A stretch of DNA of 64,000 nucleotides, taken from positions 930,001-994,000 of the forward strand of contig JAJFGB010000009.1 in assembly GCA_021776335.1 (NCBI GenBank). The letters are read 5' to 3'. This document shows, in pieces, positions 1 through 8,695 of this stretch (its first letter is position 1; every line of letters begins with the position of its first letter). The translations under genes were made by a program, and so were the position numbers. The DNA is from Hyphococcus sp. (GTDB lineage: Bacteria; Pseudomonadota; Alphaproteobacteria; Caulobacterales; Parvularculaceae). A model generated the notes under the pieces. The model saw only the letters and a list, made by a program, of their open reading frames with translations, was not told where the DNA came from and ran no database searches.

Positions 1-1
1 G

Positions 2-472
2 GGCGTCGATGTCAATTTTGCCAAAGCGCGCGCAAAAAGTCTGATCGGCGCCGGCGCGCATATCCCGATGTCCGGCTGCGTTTTCATCTCTCTCAAGGAT
101 TCTGACAAGGCGCAGATGATCAGCACTTCAAAACGGCTTCTCGAAATGGACTTCAAGATCATCGCAACCGGCGGGACTGCTGATTATTTTATCGAGCAAG
201 GGCTTGATGTGTCGCGCGTCAATAAAGTGCTTGAAGGCCGGCCGCATATTGTCGATGCGCTAAAGAATGGCGAGGTTGATCTGGTCTTCAACACGACCGA
301 GGGCGCCCAGTCGATCAAAGACTCGCGATCGATCCGTATCACCTCACTGGCGCAAAAAATCCCGTGTATTACGACCGCTGCGGGCGGGCGCGCCGCCGTG
401 AGAGCAATTGAGGTTATGCGTGCGGGCGATCTCGAAGTGACGCCGCTACAGGCCTATTTTCGCGGCGAATAG
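2..472 (+). CDS. carB: Carbamoyl-phosphate synthase large subunit, C-terminal end (partial)
   Basis: The reading frame is open from base 2, so the gene starts before the window; the internal ATG at 68 is not its start. What remains is the C-terminal MGS-like allosteric domain of the large subunit, which makes carbamoyl phosphate from glutamine-derived ammonia, bicarbonate and two ATP for pyrimidine and arginine synthesis. Visible family features are the VFISLKDSDK strand, the IIATGGTADYF nucleotide/effector-binding loop, the LVFNTTEG segment and the ITTAAGGRAAVRAIE stretch near the end. It ends in TAG at 470-472. The next gene on the same strand begins 113 bp later and looks functionally unrelated. 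Identification is firm from the domain signature; only the last 156 codons are visible. Confidence 0.95.
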   Translation, partial: GVDVNFAKARAKSLIGAGAHIPMSGCVFISLKDSDKAQMISTSKRLLEMDFKIIATGGTADYFIEQGLDVSRVNKVLEGRPHIVDALKNGEVDLVFNTTEGAQSIKDSRSIRITSLAQKIPCITTAAGGRAAVRAIEVMRAGDLEVTPLQAYFRGE

Positions 473-585
473 TATGATCGGCACGGTGAGCCGTCTTTAA
501 TGCGTCAACACCTCAAGTTAGTTTATGAGACTACACCGAACACGGATAACCGCATCAAAAGCACTTTTTAAAAGGGGACGTTCCA

Positions 586-2661
586 ATGAAATCTCATCTT
601 AATCTAGGCGCCGCGCTTATAGCGCTTGTCATGGCAGGATCGATCGCCGCCTGCGAAAACAATCCCGGCGGGACCGCAACAACGTCAGCGCAAGAAAAGT
701 CGGCCAAGATCGGCGCGTGGGGCGTTGATCTTGATCAGCGCGATCTTACCGTCAATCCGGGCGATGATTTTAACGCCTATGTGAATGGCGAATGGATGAA
801 GACGACGGAAATTCCGGCGGACCTTTCCCGTTACGGCATGTTTGATCAGCTGCGCCTTGATGCGGAAGGAGATGTCCGCGCTATCGTCGAAGAACTGGCG
901 GCAAAGGAAGCAGCGCCTGGATCGCTGGAACAAAAAGTTGGTGATTTTTATGGTTCGTGGATGAACGTTGCCGCCCTTGATGAGATTGGCGTCGCGGCGG
1001 CGCAGCCGCATCTTGACGCGATTTACGCCATCGACAGTCCCGAAGGATTGATGAAAGCCTATGCCAGTCAGCATGGCGACGCGCCCTTCGGCGTTGGTAT
1101 CATCCCTGATCCGGCCGATACGACGCGATATGTCGCCATCATCGGACAGTCAGGCCTCGGCATGCCCGATCGCGATTACTACCTAAAAGAAGATCAGCGC
1201 TTTGCTGACTATCGCGCAGCTTACAAAAATTATGTCGCAGCAGTGATGGAGCTTGCCGGTCTTGAAGATGCGGCGACACGTGCTGACACAGTGATTGCGT
1301 TGGAAACCTCCCTGGCCGAAATCCACTGGTCGGCGCAGGACTCTCGCAATATTCAAAAAATATATAACCCCATGTCCCCGGAAGCGCTCGCTGCGCTGGC
1401 GCCCGAGTTTGACTGGTCGTTGGTATTTGAAGAAGTCGGCCTTGGCGGCGTGAACACCTTCGTTGTGTTGCAGCCAACGGAAATCGATGCGGCAGCGGAG
1501 CTCTTCGCGGCCACTCCAATGGATGTACTCAAAGATTATCTGGCGTTTCATTTCATCAATGAACAGGCTGCCAATCTATCGACAGCGTTTGATGACGCCA
1601 GCTTTGAATTTTTTGGACGCACGCTTCAGGGCACTGAAGAAAAACGCGAACGCTGGAAGCGTGGAATTCAGCAAGTCAATGGCGGTCTCGGTGAAGCCGT
1701 TGGTCAGATCTATTTGGAGCGTCATTTCCCGCCGTCTTACAAAGCAGAGATGGAAGTGTTGGTCGGTAACTTGACAGCCGCTTTGGAAGAACGACTTCAA
1801 CTCAATGAATGGATGGACGACGAGACCCGCGAAGGGGCGCTGTTGAAGCTCTCCACCTTTGAAGCAAAAATTGGCTATACGGAGAAATGGACGGACTACG
1901 GACCGCTTGAGATCGGTGCTGATACGCTGCTCGAAAACGCGCTCGCGATTACCGAGTTCCAGTGGCAAGAGCAGCTCGATCGTCTTGAGGGACCCGTAGA
2001 TCGAGTGATCTGGCCCTACCCGCCGCAGACCGTCAACGCGTCTTACAACCCGTTATTGAACCAGATTACCTTTCCGGCGGGCATCCTTCAGGCCCCGTTC
2101 TTTGATCCCTCTGCAGATCCAGCCGTCAATTATGGCGGCATCGGCGCTGTCATAGGGCACGAAATTGGACATGGCTTTGACGATCAGGGCCGGCGCTTTG
2201 ACGAAGCCGGACGTATCCGTGACTGGTGGACGCAAACCGCCGATGAGCGCTTCAAGGCCAAAACTGATGCGCTTGGCGGTCAATATGAAACCTATGAGCC
2301 GGTTGAAGGTCTGTTCATCAATGGCGAACTCACCATGGGCGAAAATATCGGCGACCTTGGCGGCCTGCAGATGGCCTATGCAGCCTATCATCGCCATCTT
2401 GACGCCTGTTGCGGCGGTGAAGCGCCTGTGATTGACGGTTTGACCGGCGATCAGCGCTTCTTCCTCGGTTGGGGCCAGGTCTGGCGCGCCAAGGCGCGCG
2501 AGGATGAAATCCGACGTCGGCTCGTCACAGATCCTCACAGCCCGCCGGAATATCGGGTAAACGGCGTCGTCCGCAATCTGGATGCCTGGTATGACGCTTT
2601 TGAGATCACGGAGGACAGTGCTCTTTACCTGGCGCCCGAGGAGCGTGTGCGGATCTGGTAG
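586..2661 (+). CDS. M13 family zinc metallopeptidase, lipoprotein (PepO/neprilysin type)
   Basis: A 691-residue secreted oligopeptidase. The N-terminus is a lipoprotein signal with lipobox SIAAC (Cys about residue 23), so it is probably membrane-anchored outside the cytoplasm. The catalytic domain is C-terminal: HEIGH at residues 525-529 gives two zinc ligands and the catalytic Glu, and GENIGDLGG gives the third ligand (E586). The VNASYNP segment is a variant of the substrate-binding NAxY motif of M13 enzymes, and the C-terminus ends in Trp as in the family. Length is typical (about 650-700). The ribosome site aagggga precedes ATG 586. M13 enzymes cut small peptides; the substrate here is unknown. 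It stands alone between carB and greA. Confidence 0.93.
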   Translation: MKSHLNLGAALIALVMAGSIAACENNPGGTATTSAQEKSAKIGAWGVDLDQRDLTVNPGDDFNAYVNGEWMKTTEIPADLSRYGMFDQLRLDAEGDVRAIVEELAAKEAAPGSLEQKVGDFYGSWMNVAALDEIGVAAAQPHLDAIYAIDSPEGLMKAYASQHGDAPFGVGIIPDPADTTRYVAIIGQSGLGMPDRDYYLKEDQRFADYRAAYKNYVAAVMELAGLEDAATRADTVIALETSLAEIHWSAQDSRNIQKIYNPMSPEALAALAPEFDWSLVFEEVGLGGVNTFVVLQPTEIDAAAELFAATPMDVLKDYLAFHFINEQAANLSTAFDDASFEFFGRTLQGTEEKRERWKRGIQQVNGGLGEAVGQIYLERHFPPSYKAEMEVLVGNLTAALEERLQLNEWMDDETREGALLKLSTFEAKIGYTEKWTDYGPLEIGADTLLENALAITEFQWQEQLDRLEGPVDRVIWPYPPQTVNASYNPLLNQITFPAGILQAPFFDPSADPAVNYGGIGAVIGHEIGHGFDDQGRRFDEAGRIRDWWTQTADERFKAKTDALGGQYETYEPVEGLFINGELTMGENIGDLGGLQMAYAAYHRHLDACCGGEAPVIDGLTGDQRFFLGWGQVWRAKAREDEIRRRLVTDPHSPPEYRVNGVVRNLDAWYDAFEITEDSALYLAPEERVRIW

Positions 2662-2879
2662 TCGTTCCGGCGCCATTGGCAGGACCGGTTGTCAGGAGAT
2701 GGCGGCGGTCCCGCCGCGGTTAAATTATACCGCACCGAAACGCCTTGAAATTTAGCCGGCTTGGGACTACATAGCCCGCCGAGCTAACAGCGACGGCCGT
2801 GGCGAGCCCGCCCGGCCGCGCATTTTTTTTCGCCAAATTTCAAGGCGATAGGCTCATTTATTGAGGAAAGGGCGAAGAC

Positions 2880-3353
2880 ATGGAAAAGTTCCCGATGACC
2901 ACTGAAGGTTATCAAAAGCTTGAGGCTGACCTCAGGATTCTCAAAAATGAGGAGCGTCCGGCTGTCATTCAAGCGATTGCCGAAGCGCGCGCCCATGGCG
3001 ATTTGTCTGAGAATGCGGAATACCATGCCGCCAAGGAACGTCAGGGCTGGATTGAGGGCCAAATCCTCGAGCTTGAAGACAAGTTCACGCGTGCGCAGGT
3101 CATCGATCCGAAATCGCTAGACGGCAATACGGTCAAGTTTGGCGCCACCGTCACCCTGATCGATGAGGATACGGAAAAAAAGAAAATCTGGCAGATTGTC
3201 GGCGATCTCGAAGCCGACGTAAAATTGCGCAAGATTTCTGTTTCATCGCCAATAGCCCGCGCCCTTATCGGCAAGTCGAAAGGCGACAGCGTCGAGGTTT
3301 TTGCGCCGGGCGGCTCGCATTCCTACGAGATTGACAAAATCGCTTATAAATAA
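2880..3353 (+). CDS. greA: Transcription elongation factor GreA
   Basis: 157 residues, the usual GreA length. GreA inserts its N-terminal coiled coil into the RNA polymerase secondary channel and stimulates cleavage of backtracked transcripts. The coiled coil covers about residues 1-75, with the acidic tip in the [17 protein letters not shown] segment (D and E residues at the hairpin tip); the C-terminal FKBP-like domain ends in [11 protein letters not shown] and YEIDKIAY. A strong ribosome site (gaggaaagg) precedes ATG 2880. In alphaproteobacteria greA often follows carB; here an M13 peptidase gene lies between. A hairpin just past the stop may terminate it. Confidence 0.97.
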   Translation: MEKFPMTTEGYQKLEADLRILKNEERPAVIQAIAEARAHGDLSENAEYHAAKERQGWIEGQILELEDKFTRAQVIDPKSLDGNTVKFGATVTLIDEDTEKKKIWQIVGDLEADVKLRKISVSSPIARALIGKSKGDSVEVFAPGGSHSYEIDKIAYK

Positions 3354-3386
3354 TTTTTCAATTACGCGATGATGAATTGAATGACC

Positions 3387-3413
3387 GATGGGTGAGGTTA
3401 ATCCTCGCCCATC
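3387..3413 (+). terminator. Hairpin between convergent greA and gmk
   Basis: An 11-bp stem, GATGGGTGAGG paired with CCTCGCCCATC (one G:T position), with a 5-nt loop ttaat. On the plus strand it is followed by atttctttt, a weak U-tract, so it may end greA transcripts. The distal arm overlaps the last codons and stop of gmk on the other strand; on that strand no T-run follows. Confidence 0.5.
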
Positions 3414-4042
3414 ATTTCTTTTACGATCTTGGCAAGCCCGATCTGACGGCGGCGCTTCAGGCGTTCGGCGAACAGGATTGATCGCAATAATTCTTCTGAC
3501 TCATCAAGGTCATAATTGACGATCACGTAATCATATTCCGCCCAATGAGAAATCTCCGCATCAGCTTTCGCCATGCGTTTTTGTACGACCTCTTCGGGAT
3601 CCTGGGCGCGTTTGCGCAATCGCCGTTCCAATTCGTCACGTGACGGCGGTAATATGAATACCTTAACGACATCTTCGCCGGCGGCCTCGTCAACCTGCTG
3701 GGCGCCCTGCCAGTCAATGTCAAACAGAACGTCTTTTCCCTGACGCAAGGTGTCTTCTACAAGGGAGCGTGGTGTCGCGTAAAAGTGACCGAAGACATTG
3801 GCCCATTCGAGAAATTCATTGTTGTCGCGCATGCGAAAAAATTCATCTTCGGCGACAAAGTAATAATCTTTCCCGTGGGCTTCACCCGGCCGGCGCTCGC
3901 GCGTTGTCGCGGAGATCGACAGCACCATTTCACCATCTTTTGTGAGCAGCCTGTCCGCGAGCGTCGTCTTCCCGGCGCCGGATGGGCTGGAGAGAATGAA
4001 CATCAATCCTCTGCGGGCGACTTTCAGATCACCGCCGATCAT
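3398..4042 (-). CDS. gmk: Guanylate kinase
   Basis: 214 residues. Guanylate kinase phosphorylates GMP (and dGMP) with ATP in the cytoplasm. The P-loop is SSPSGAGKTT (about residues 18-27), followed by the GMP-binding region with SATTRERRPGE and DYYFV, then FGHFYATP and LFDIDWQGAQQ, all hallmarks of the family. Length is normal. It lies directly downstream of yicC on the same strand (9 bp gap), a very common pairing in proteobacteria, so the two are probably co-transcribed. It converges on greA. Confidence 0.97.
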   Translation of the reverse strand: MIGGDLKVARRGLMFILSSPSGAGKTTLADRLLTKDGEMVLSISATTRERRPGEAHGKDYYFVAEDEFFRMRDNNEFLEWANVFGHFYATPRSLVEDTLRQGKDVLFDIDWQGAQQVDEAAGEDVVKVFILPPSRDELERRLRKRAQDPEEVVQKRMAKADAEISHWAEYDYVIVNYDLDESEELLRSILFAERLKRRRQIGLAKIVKEMMGED

Positions 4043-4051
4043 TTTCCATCC

Positions 4052-4942
4052 CTACTCAATGTTTTGAACTTGTTCGCGCATCTGATCGATCACTTTTTTT
4101 AACTGAAGACCAATTCGCTTCAGCTCCATATCTTGTACCTTGGAGCATAGCGTATTGGCTTCCCGATTAAATTCCTGTGTCAGAAAATCAAGCTGTCGGC
4201 CGGCCGGCCCGTTTCCATCCAGCAACGCTCTGCCAGCAACCACATGGGACGCGAGCCGGTCGAGTTCTTCTCGAATGTCTGCCTTCAGCGCCAGCAGTGC
4301 GGCCTCTTGCGCCAGGCGATCCTCAGGAATATTGCCACTGGCAAGAAGCTCATCCAGCTGTGTTTGAATTCTCTTTTTGATGGCTTGAGGCGCCGCAGCC
4401 GCCAGGGCGGACGCCTCCTGGGCTAACTTTTCTATGTCTTCGAGTTGAGCCGACAGCACTTTGCACATTGCAGCGCCTTCGGACATTCTGCCGACGGCAA
4501 GCGCATCGATGGCCTCTGCAAAGTTTTCTAACAAGGCAATTTTCAGCGCTTTGCGGGCATTTTCGTCCTCAGTGTCATCGGTGGGCTCGATAACGCCGCG
4601 TAGAGACAATATCCCTTCAGCGCGTGGCGGCGCACATTCCAGCCTCATGCTGACTTTCTCGATCATTGCGATCGCATCACCGAGTGCTGCTTCATTGACG
4701 CGGTAGCGCGCCTCACCTGTATCACTGTGCATCGTAAGAGAGACATTGACCGATCCGCGATTGAGCTTTTCCTTGGCCGTTTTACGCAAATCCGGTTCAA
4801 GACTGTCAAATGTTTGTGGCAACCGGCATCGCAGCTCCAGTCCCCGCCCATTGACGCTTTTGAGCTCCCAGGTCCAGCGCCAGCGTTCATGCGCGCCATC
4901 AATGCGCGCAAATCCCGTCATTGATGAAAGCGAAGCGCTCAT
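4052..4942 (-). CDS. yicC: YicC/YloC family endoribonuclease
   Basis: 296 residues beginning MSASLSSMTGFARID; the SMTGFAR start is the family signature, and the C-terminal REANTLCSKVQD and KVIDQMREQVQNIE match the conserved DUF1732 end. YicC proteins act in RNA turnover; E. coli YicC is reported to cleave RNA. Oddly, no Shine-Dalgarno sequence is visible before ATG 4942: the start codon abuts a 106-bp palindromic repeat, so any ribosome site would have to come from the repeat. Just downstream lies gmk (9 bp). Upstream is mltG on the same strand, beyond the repeat. The family call is firm; the exact start is likely but not proven. Confidence 0.93.
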   Translation of the reverse strand: MSASLSSMTGFARIDGAHERWRWTWELKSVNGRGLELRCRLPQTFDSLEPDLRKTAKEKLNRGSVNVSLTMHSDTGEARYRVNEAALGDAIAMIEKVSMRLECAPPRAEGILSLRGVIEPTDDTEDENARKALKIALLENFAEAIDALAVGRMSEGAAMCKVLSAQLEDIEKLAQEASALAAAAPQAIKKRIQTQLDELLASGNIPEDRLAQEAALLALKADIREELDRLASHVVAGRALLDGNGPAGRQLDFLTQEFNREANTLCSKVQDMELKRIGLQLKKVIDQMREQVQNIE

Positions 4943-5048
4943 TTAGAGCAAAACGCAAAACACTAGAATCAGCATTTTGCTCCTTATATTTGTTTTGTCG
5001 CATGATTTTGCTAAAAACCGGGGGCCACTTTTTCGCATCATGCTCTAA
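4943..5048. repeat. 106-bp palindromic intergenic repeat (REP/RIME-like)
   Basis: Bounded by a perfect 8-bp inverted repeat, TTAGAGCA (4943-4950) and TGCTCTAA (5041-5048). Inside lie further inverted pieces, including gagcaaaa/ttttgctc (4946-4953 and 4974-4981) and the stretch cgcatgattttgct / cgcatcatgctct. The wording resembles small mosaic elements scattered between genes in Rhizobiales and other alphaproteobacteria, by memory of such repeats. It supplies the mltG stop codon (TAG at 5045-5047) and touches the yicC start codon, so it fills the whole gap between the two genes. Confidence 0.65.
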
Positions 5049-6085
5049 CCGTCCCGCTTGCGTTCGCGTTCGATACGCCGCCATTCGGCGACATTGGCCA
5101 GATGATCGCGTAAATTCGATGCAAAGGCATGCCCGCCGGTTCCATCAGCCACAAAGAATATGTCGTCCGTATCGGCGGGATTTAAAACGGCCTCAATTGA
5201 GGCGCGTCCAGGGTTGGCGATCGGCGTCGGCGGCAATCCGGAAATTACATAGGTATTATACGGCGTTTCGGCGCGCAGTTCACTTTGACGAAGACCGCGC
5301 CCCAAAGGCTCGCCTTTGGTCAGGCCGTAAATAATGGTTGGGTCGGACTCGAGGCGCATTCTGCGCTTTAACCGATTAATGAAAACCGCCGCCACCTGCT
5401 CGCGTTCCTCCGGTTGGCCAGTCTCTTTTTCGACGATGGAAGCGAGAATGATTGCCTCGTCCGGCGTTGAAAACGGCAACTCAGTTGCGCGCGCCGGCCA
5501 TAACTCGTCGATAACCGCATCCTGTGCTTTCATCATGCGCCGGACCACATCATCGCGTGAAGCGCCGCGCGTAAAAGCATAGGTCTCTGGCAGCAACTCA
5601 CCTTCTGCGGGTTCGAGTGTGGTCTCGCCATCGAGAATTTGGTCGGTATCGATTAATCGAAGAATTTGCGCGACCGTCAATCCTTCCGGCGCTGTAAAAT
5701 AATGCAATATGCTTTTTCCATCGATCAAAATATCGATGATGCTCACAATGCTGGATTGCGCGGGAATTGAATATTCTCCCGCCTTTATTTTATTTTCAGC
5801 GCGGCGCAGCCGAACGACAACTGTAAAAAGCTCTGCATAGCGAACAATACCGGCTTCCTGAAGTTCGTCAGCGATTTTAGAAACCGAACTGCCGGGTTCG
5901 AACAAGATGATTGTCGCCTGCCGGGACGGCCCCGGGCTTGATGCTTCGCGCCAGGCAAGATAGCCGCCGACGCCGAGCGCGGCGAAGACGAGCAATGCCA
6001 GGCCGCCTGCAAACAAGACAGCGGATTTTAGCGCACCGCCATGTTGGCGAACGGTTGTTGAATTATTGATTTGTTTCACCCTCAT
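5045..6085 (-). CDS. mltG: Endolytic murein transglycosylase MltG
   Basis: 346 residues. MltG cleaves nascent glycan strands at the inner membrane and is proposed to end strand synthesis. One N-terminal membrane helix (about residues 20-45) is followed by a LysM-like region (VSKIADELQEAGIV) and the YceG catalytic domain with AIILASIVEKETGQP (the Glu of VEKE is catalytic in the family), VFINRLKRRMRLESDPT and the closing GGHAFASN segment. The ribosome site ggagg lies 4 bp before ATG 6085; a GTG two codons later would have better spacing. It sits 26 bp after fabF on the same strand, a classic alphaproteobacterial arrangement. The last codons lie in the repeat element. Confidence 0.95.
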   Translation of the reverse strand: MRVKQINNSTTVRQHGGALKSAVLFAGGLALLVFAALGVGGYLAWREASSPGPSRQATIILFEPGSSVSKIADELQEAGIVRYAELFTVVVRLRRAENKIKAGEYSIPAQSSIVSIIDILIDGKSILHYFTAPEGLTVAQILRLIDTDQILDGETTLEPAEGELLPETYAFTRGASRDDVVRRMMKAQDAVIDELWPARATELPFSTPDEAIILASIVEKETGQPEEREQVAAVFINRLKRRMRLESDPTIIYGLTKGEPLGRGLRQSELRAETPYNTYVISGLPPTPIANPGRASIEAVLNPADTDDIFFVADGTGGHAFASNLRDHLANVAEWRRIERERKRDG

Positions 6086-6111
6086 ACCGCCTCCACCGCC
6101 GTCCCGCGACT

Positions 6112-7398
6112 CTACCCGTCAACGCTGCGCATCACCAGTGAGGCGTTCGTACCGCCAAAACCAAAGGAATTTGAAAGGATTATGTTAATTGGCTTTTTTA
6201 TAGCCGCTTTCGGCGCCAGATTAATTGGCGTCTCAACGGAAGGTTCATCCAGATTGAGTGTCGGCGGCGCGATACCGTCTCGCATCGCAAGCAGGCAGAA
6301 TATCGCCTCAACGGCGCCAGCGGCGCCGAGCAAATGGCCGATGGAAGATTTGGTCGAGGACATGACAAGATCGCTTGCTGCATCGCCAAACAGACGCTCT
6401 ACAGCGCGCAGCTCTATCTCGTCGCCGCGCGGCGTTGATGTGCCATGGGCGTTGACGTAATCAATATCGGACGGCGTTATGCCTGCGCGCTTTAACGCCA
6501 TGCGCATGGCGCGATACCCGCCATCACCGTCTTCTGCCGGCGCCGTGATGTGATACGCGTCGCCTGACAATCCATAGCCGACAATTTCGCCATAGATTTT
6601 TGCGCCGCGCGCCTTTGCTCGCTCGAACTCTTCGAGAACGACAAAACCAGCTCCCTCGCCCATCAAAAAACCATCGCGGTCTTTGTCATAGGGACGAGAT
6701 GCTTTTTCCGGTTCATTATTGAAATTGGTTGTCAGCGCCCTGCAAGCGCCAAAGCCGGCCATGCCGATTTCGCATACTGACGATTCGGCGCCGCCAGCGA
6801 GCATCACATCTGCATCGTCGAACGCGATCAACCGCGCTGCATCCCCGATCGCGTGTGCGCCCGATGAACACGCCGTCACTACCGCATGGTTAGGCCCTTT
6901 CAGTCCCAAGCGAATCGAGACCTGTCCGGAAACGAGATTAATAAGGCTGCCCGTAATAAAGAATGGCGAAACGCGGCGCGGGCCCTTGTCGCGAAGCACG
7001 AGCACTTCGCGCTCAATCCCGGCCAGACCGCCAATACCGGAACCGGTCATCACGCCAGCGCGTTCGCGTTCATCTTCGGTTTTAATGTCGAGGCCGGAGT
7101 CAGTATACGCCATTTGCGCCGCCGCAATGCCATATACGATAAAATCATCCATGCGCCTTTGGTCGCGCGGCTCAACCCAATCATCTGCGTTAAATGCAGC
7201 TTCACCGGCATCAGCGCCGCCACCGTAACCATTGGCGCGCGGAACCTCCGCGGCTATGTGGCACGACAGGGCTGACGTATCGAATTTTTCGATCCGACCA
7301 GCGCCGGATTCGCCATCCAAAAGGCGCTTCCACACAGCATCCAGGCCCGCCCCAAGAGGCGAGACAATACCCATTCCGGTGACCACAACGCGTCGCAT
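6112..7398 (-). CDS. fabF: Beta-ketoacyl-ACP synthase II
   Basis: 428 residues, normal for KAS II, which condenses malonyl-ACP with acyl-ACP in fatty acid elongation. The Cys-His-His triad is visible: C177 in VVTACSSGAHA, H318 in VNAHGTSTP and H355 in SSIGHLLGAAG. N-terminal RRVVVTGMGIVSPLG and C-terminal SNSFGFGGTNASLVM are family signatures. It is the last gene of a fabD-fabG-acpP-fabF series on the minus strand, 134 bp downstream of acpP, and is followed by mltG. Substrate preference cannot be read from sequence. Confidence 0.97.
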   Translation of the reverse strand: MRRVVVTGMGIVSPLGAGLDAVWKRLLDGESGAGRIEKFDTSALSCHIAAEVPRANGYGGGADAGEAAFNADDWVEPRDQRRMDDFIVYGIAAAQMAYTDSGLDIKTEDERERAGVMTGSGIGGLAGIEREVLVLRDKGPRRVSPFFITGSLINLVSGQVSIRLGLKGPNHAVVTACSSGAHAIGDAARLIAFDDADVMLAGGAESSVCEIGMAGFGACRALTTNFNNEPEKASRPYDKDRDGFLMGEGAGFVVLEEFERAKARGAKIYGEIVGYGLSGDAYHITAPAEDGDGGYRAMRMALKRAGITPSDIDYVNAHGTSTPRGDEIELRAVERLFGDAASDLVMSSTKSSIGHLLGAAGAVEAIFCLLAMRDGIAPPTLNLDEPSVETPINLAPKAAIKKPINIILSNSFGFGGTNASLVMRSVDG

Positions 7399-7532
7399 GT
7401 CAGCTGCCTCCGTCTAAGGATCGAGCGTGAATAATATGCGCTAGCTGAGGCGCCGGTGCGAAATTGACTTTGATTGGCAAACGGCGCCGCCAACGCGCTT
7501 TGGTCCAGCGGCTCGTCACATCGATGAACTTT

Positions 7533-7769
7533 TTATTTCTTCTGTTCTTCGATGAATTTAATCGCGTCACCAACGGTTTGAATGGTTTCTGCAGCATCGT
7601 CAGGAATTTCGACATCGAAATCCTCTTCGAACGCCATAACCAACTCAACAATATCCAGGCTGTCCGCGCCCAAATCGTCGATGAAGCTCGCTTTCGGCTC
7701 AACTTTCCCCGGATCGACATCGAGGTGTTCGACAACGATTTTTTTGACGCGTTCTGCAAGATCAGACAT
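7533..7769 (-). CDS. acpP: Acyl carrier protein
   Basis: 78 residues, acidic, with the phosphopantetheine attachment Ser37 in [15 protein letters not shown]. It carries the growing acyl chain in fatty acid synthesis. The start ATG at 7769 follows a strong ribosome site (aaggag, 6 bp upstream). It lies between fabG (154 bp upstream on the minus strand) and fabF (134 bp downstream); these wide gaps suggest its own promoter, as is usual for acpP. Confidence 0.98.
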   Translation of the reverse strand: MSDLAERVKKIVVEHLDVDPGKVEPKASFIDDLGADSLDIVELVMAFEEDFDVEIPDDAAETIQTVGDAIKFIEEQKK

Positions 7770-7923
7770 TCAAGGCTCCTTATTAAATTCTTTATTCTTA
7801 TATCGCGGCATTCTGATATCGCGACGCTGGCCATCATAGCCGAAACAGGCTTTTTTTTTGCGGATTACGGCATATTGCGAAATGTTGCAACGCCAAAGAG
7901 ACATGAGCCATATAAGCCCCTCC

Positions 7924-8661
7924 CTAAATCATGACCATACCGCCATTGACGTGAATTGTCTGGCCGGTGATGTATTTTGCCCCTTCAGAGGCCAAAAACA
8001 CTGCGGAAGCGGCAATATCGCCGGATGTTCCCATGGCGCGGGAGGGAATTTTCCCCAAAATGGCTTCGCGCTGCTGCTCATTGAGGCCTTCCGTCATGGC
8101 GGTTTCAATGAAGCCGGGCGCAATGCAGTTTACGGTCACATTCCGGCTCGCGACCTCCTGGGCGAGGGATTTCGACATGCCGATCATGCCGGCTTTTGAG
8201 GCGGCGTAATTCGCCTGGCCGGCATTGCCCATTACGCCGACGACTGAAGTGACCCCAATGATGCGGCCAAAGCGCTGTTTGGTCATGCCGCGCAGCGCTG
8301 CCTTTGTTAGGCGAAAATATGCGGTGAGATTAACGCTGATCACCTCGTCCCACATGTCTGGCTTCATCATCATCATCAATGTGTCGCGTGTGACGCCCGC
8401 GTTGGACACCACGATGTCGAGGCCGCCCATGGCTTCCGAAGCCTGCTTCGGCAGCGCATCGACAGCATCGAGGTCAGACAGATTGCACGGCGTGATATGA
8501 ACGCGGTCCTTTAACTCTCCAGCCAGCGTTTCCAGTTTTTCGCGGCGTGTGCCGGAGATTGCAACGCTGGCGCCTTGTTCGTGCATCGCCTTGGCAATGG
8601 CGCCGCCAATGCCGCCGGAGGCGCCGGTTATCAGCGCTCTTTTGCCCGTTAATTCAAACAT
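7924..8661 (-). CDS. fabG: 3-oxoacyl-ACP reductase
   Basis: 245 residues, a short-chain dehydrogenase that reduces beta-ketoacyl-ACP with NADPH. The Rossmann motif is GASGGIGGAIA (residues 13-23), followed by VVSNAGVTRD, and the catalytic Ser139, Tyr152 and Lys156 lie in VTSVVGVMGNAGQANYAASKAG. The C-terminal TGQTIHVNGGMVMI is typical for FabG. It follows fabD by 34 bp on the same strand, so both are likely in one transcript. Confidence in FabG rather than a generic SDR comes from this neighbourhood. Confidence 0.96.
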   Translation of the reverse strand: MFELTGKRALITGASGGIGGAIAKAMHEQGASVAISGTRREKLETLAGELKDRVHITPCNLSDLDAVDALPKQASEAMGGLDIVVSNAGVTRDTLMMMMKPDMWDEVISVNLTAYFRLTKAALRGMTKQRFGRIIGVTSVVGVMGNAGQANYAASKAGMIGMSKSLAQEVASRNVTVNCIAPGFIETAMTEGLNEQQREAILGKIPSRAMGTSGDIAASAVFLASEGAKYITGQTIHVNGGMVMI

Positions 8662-8695
8662 GCAGTGCTTCCTTTTTTAGAACTTCGCGCTGCCG

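Noticed and set aside
7838-7859. Short stem AGCC/GGCT followed by nine T on the plus strand
   Set aside because: Only a 4-bp stem and no plus-strand gene upstream; it lies in the fabG-acpP gap of minus-strand genes.
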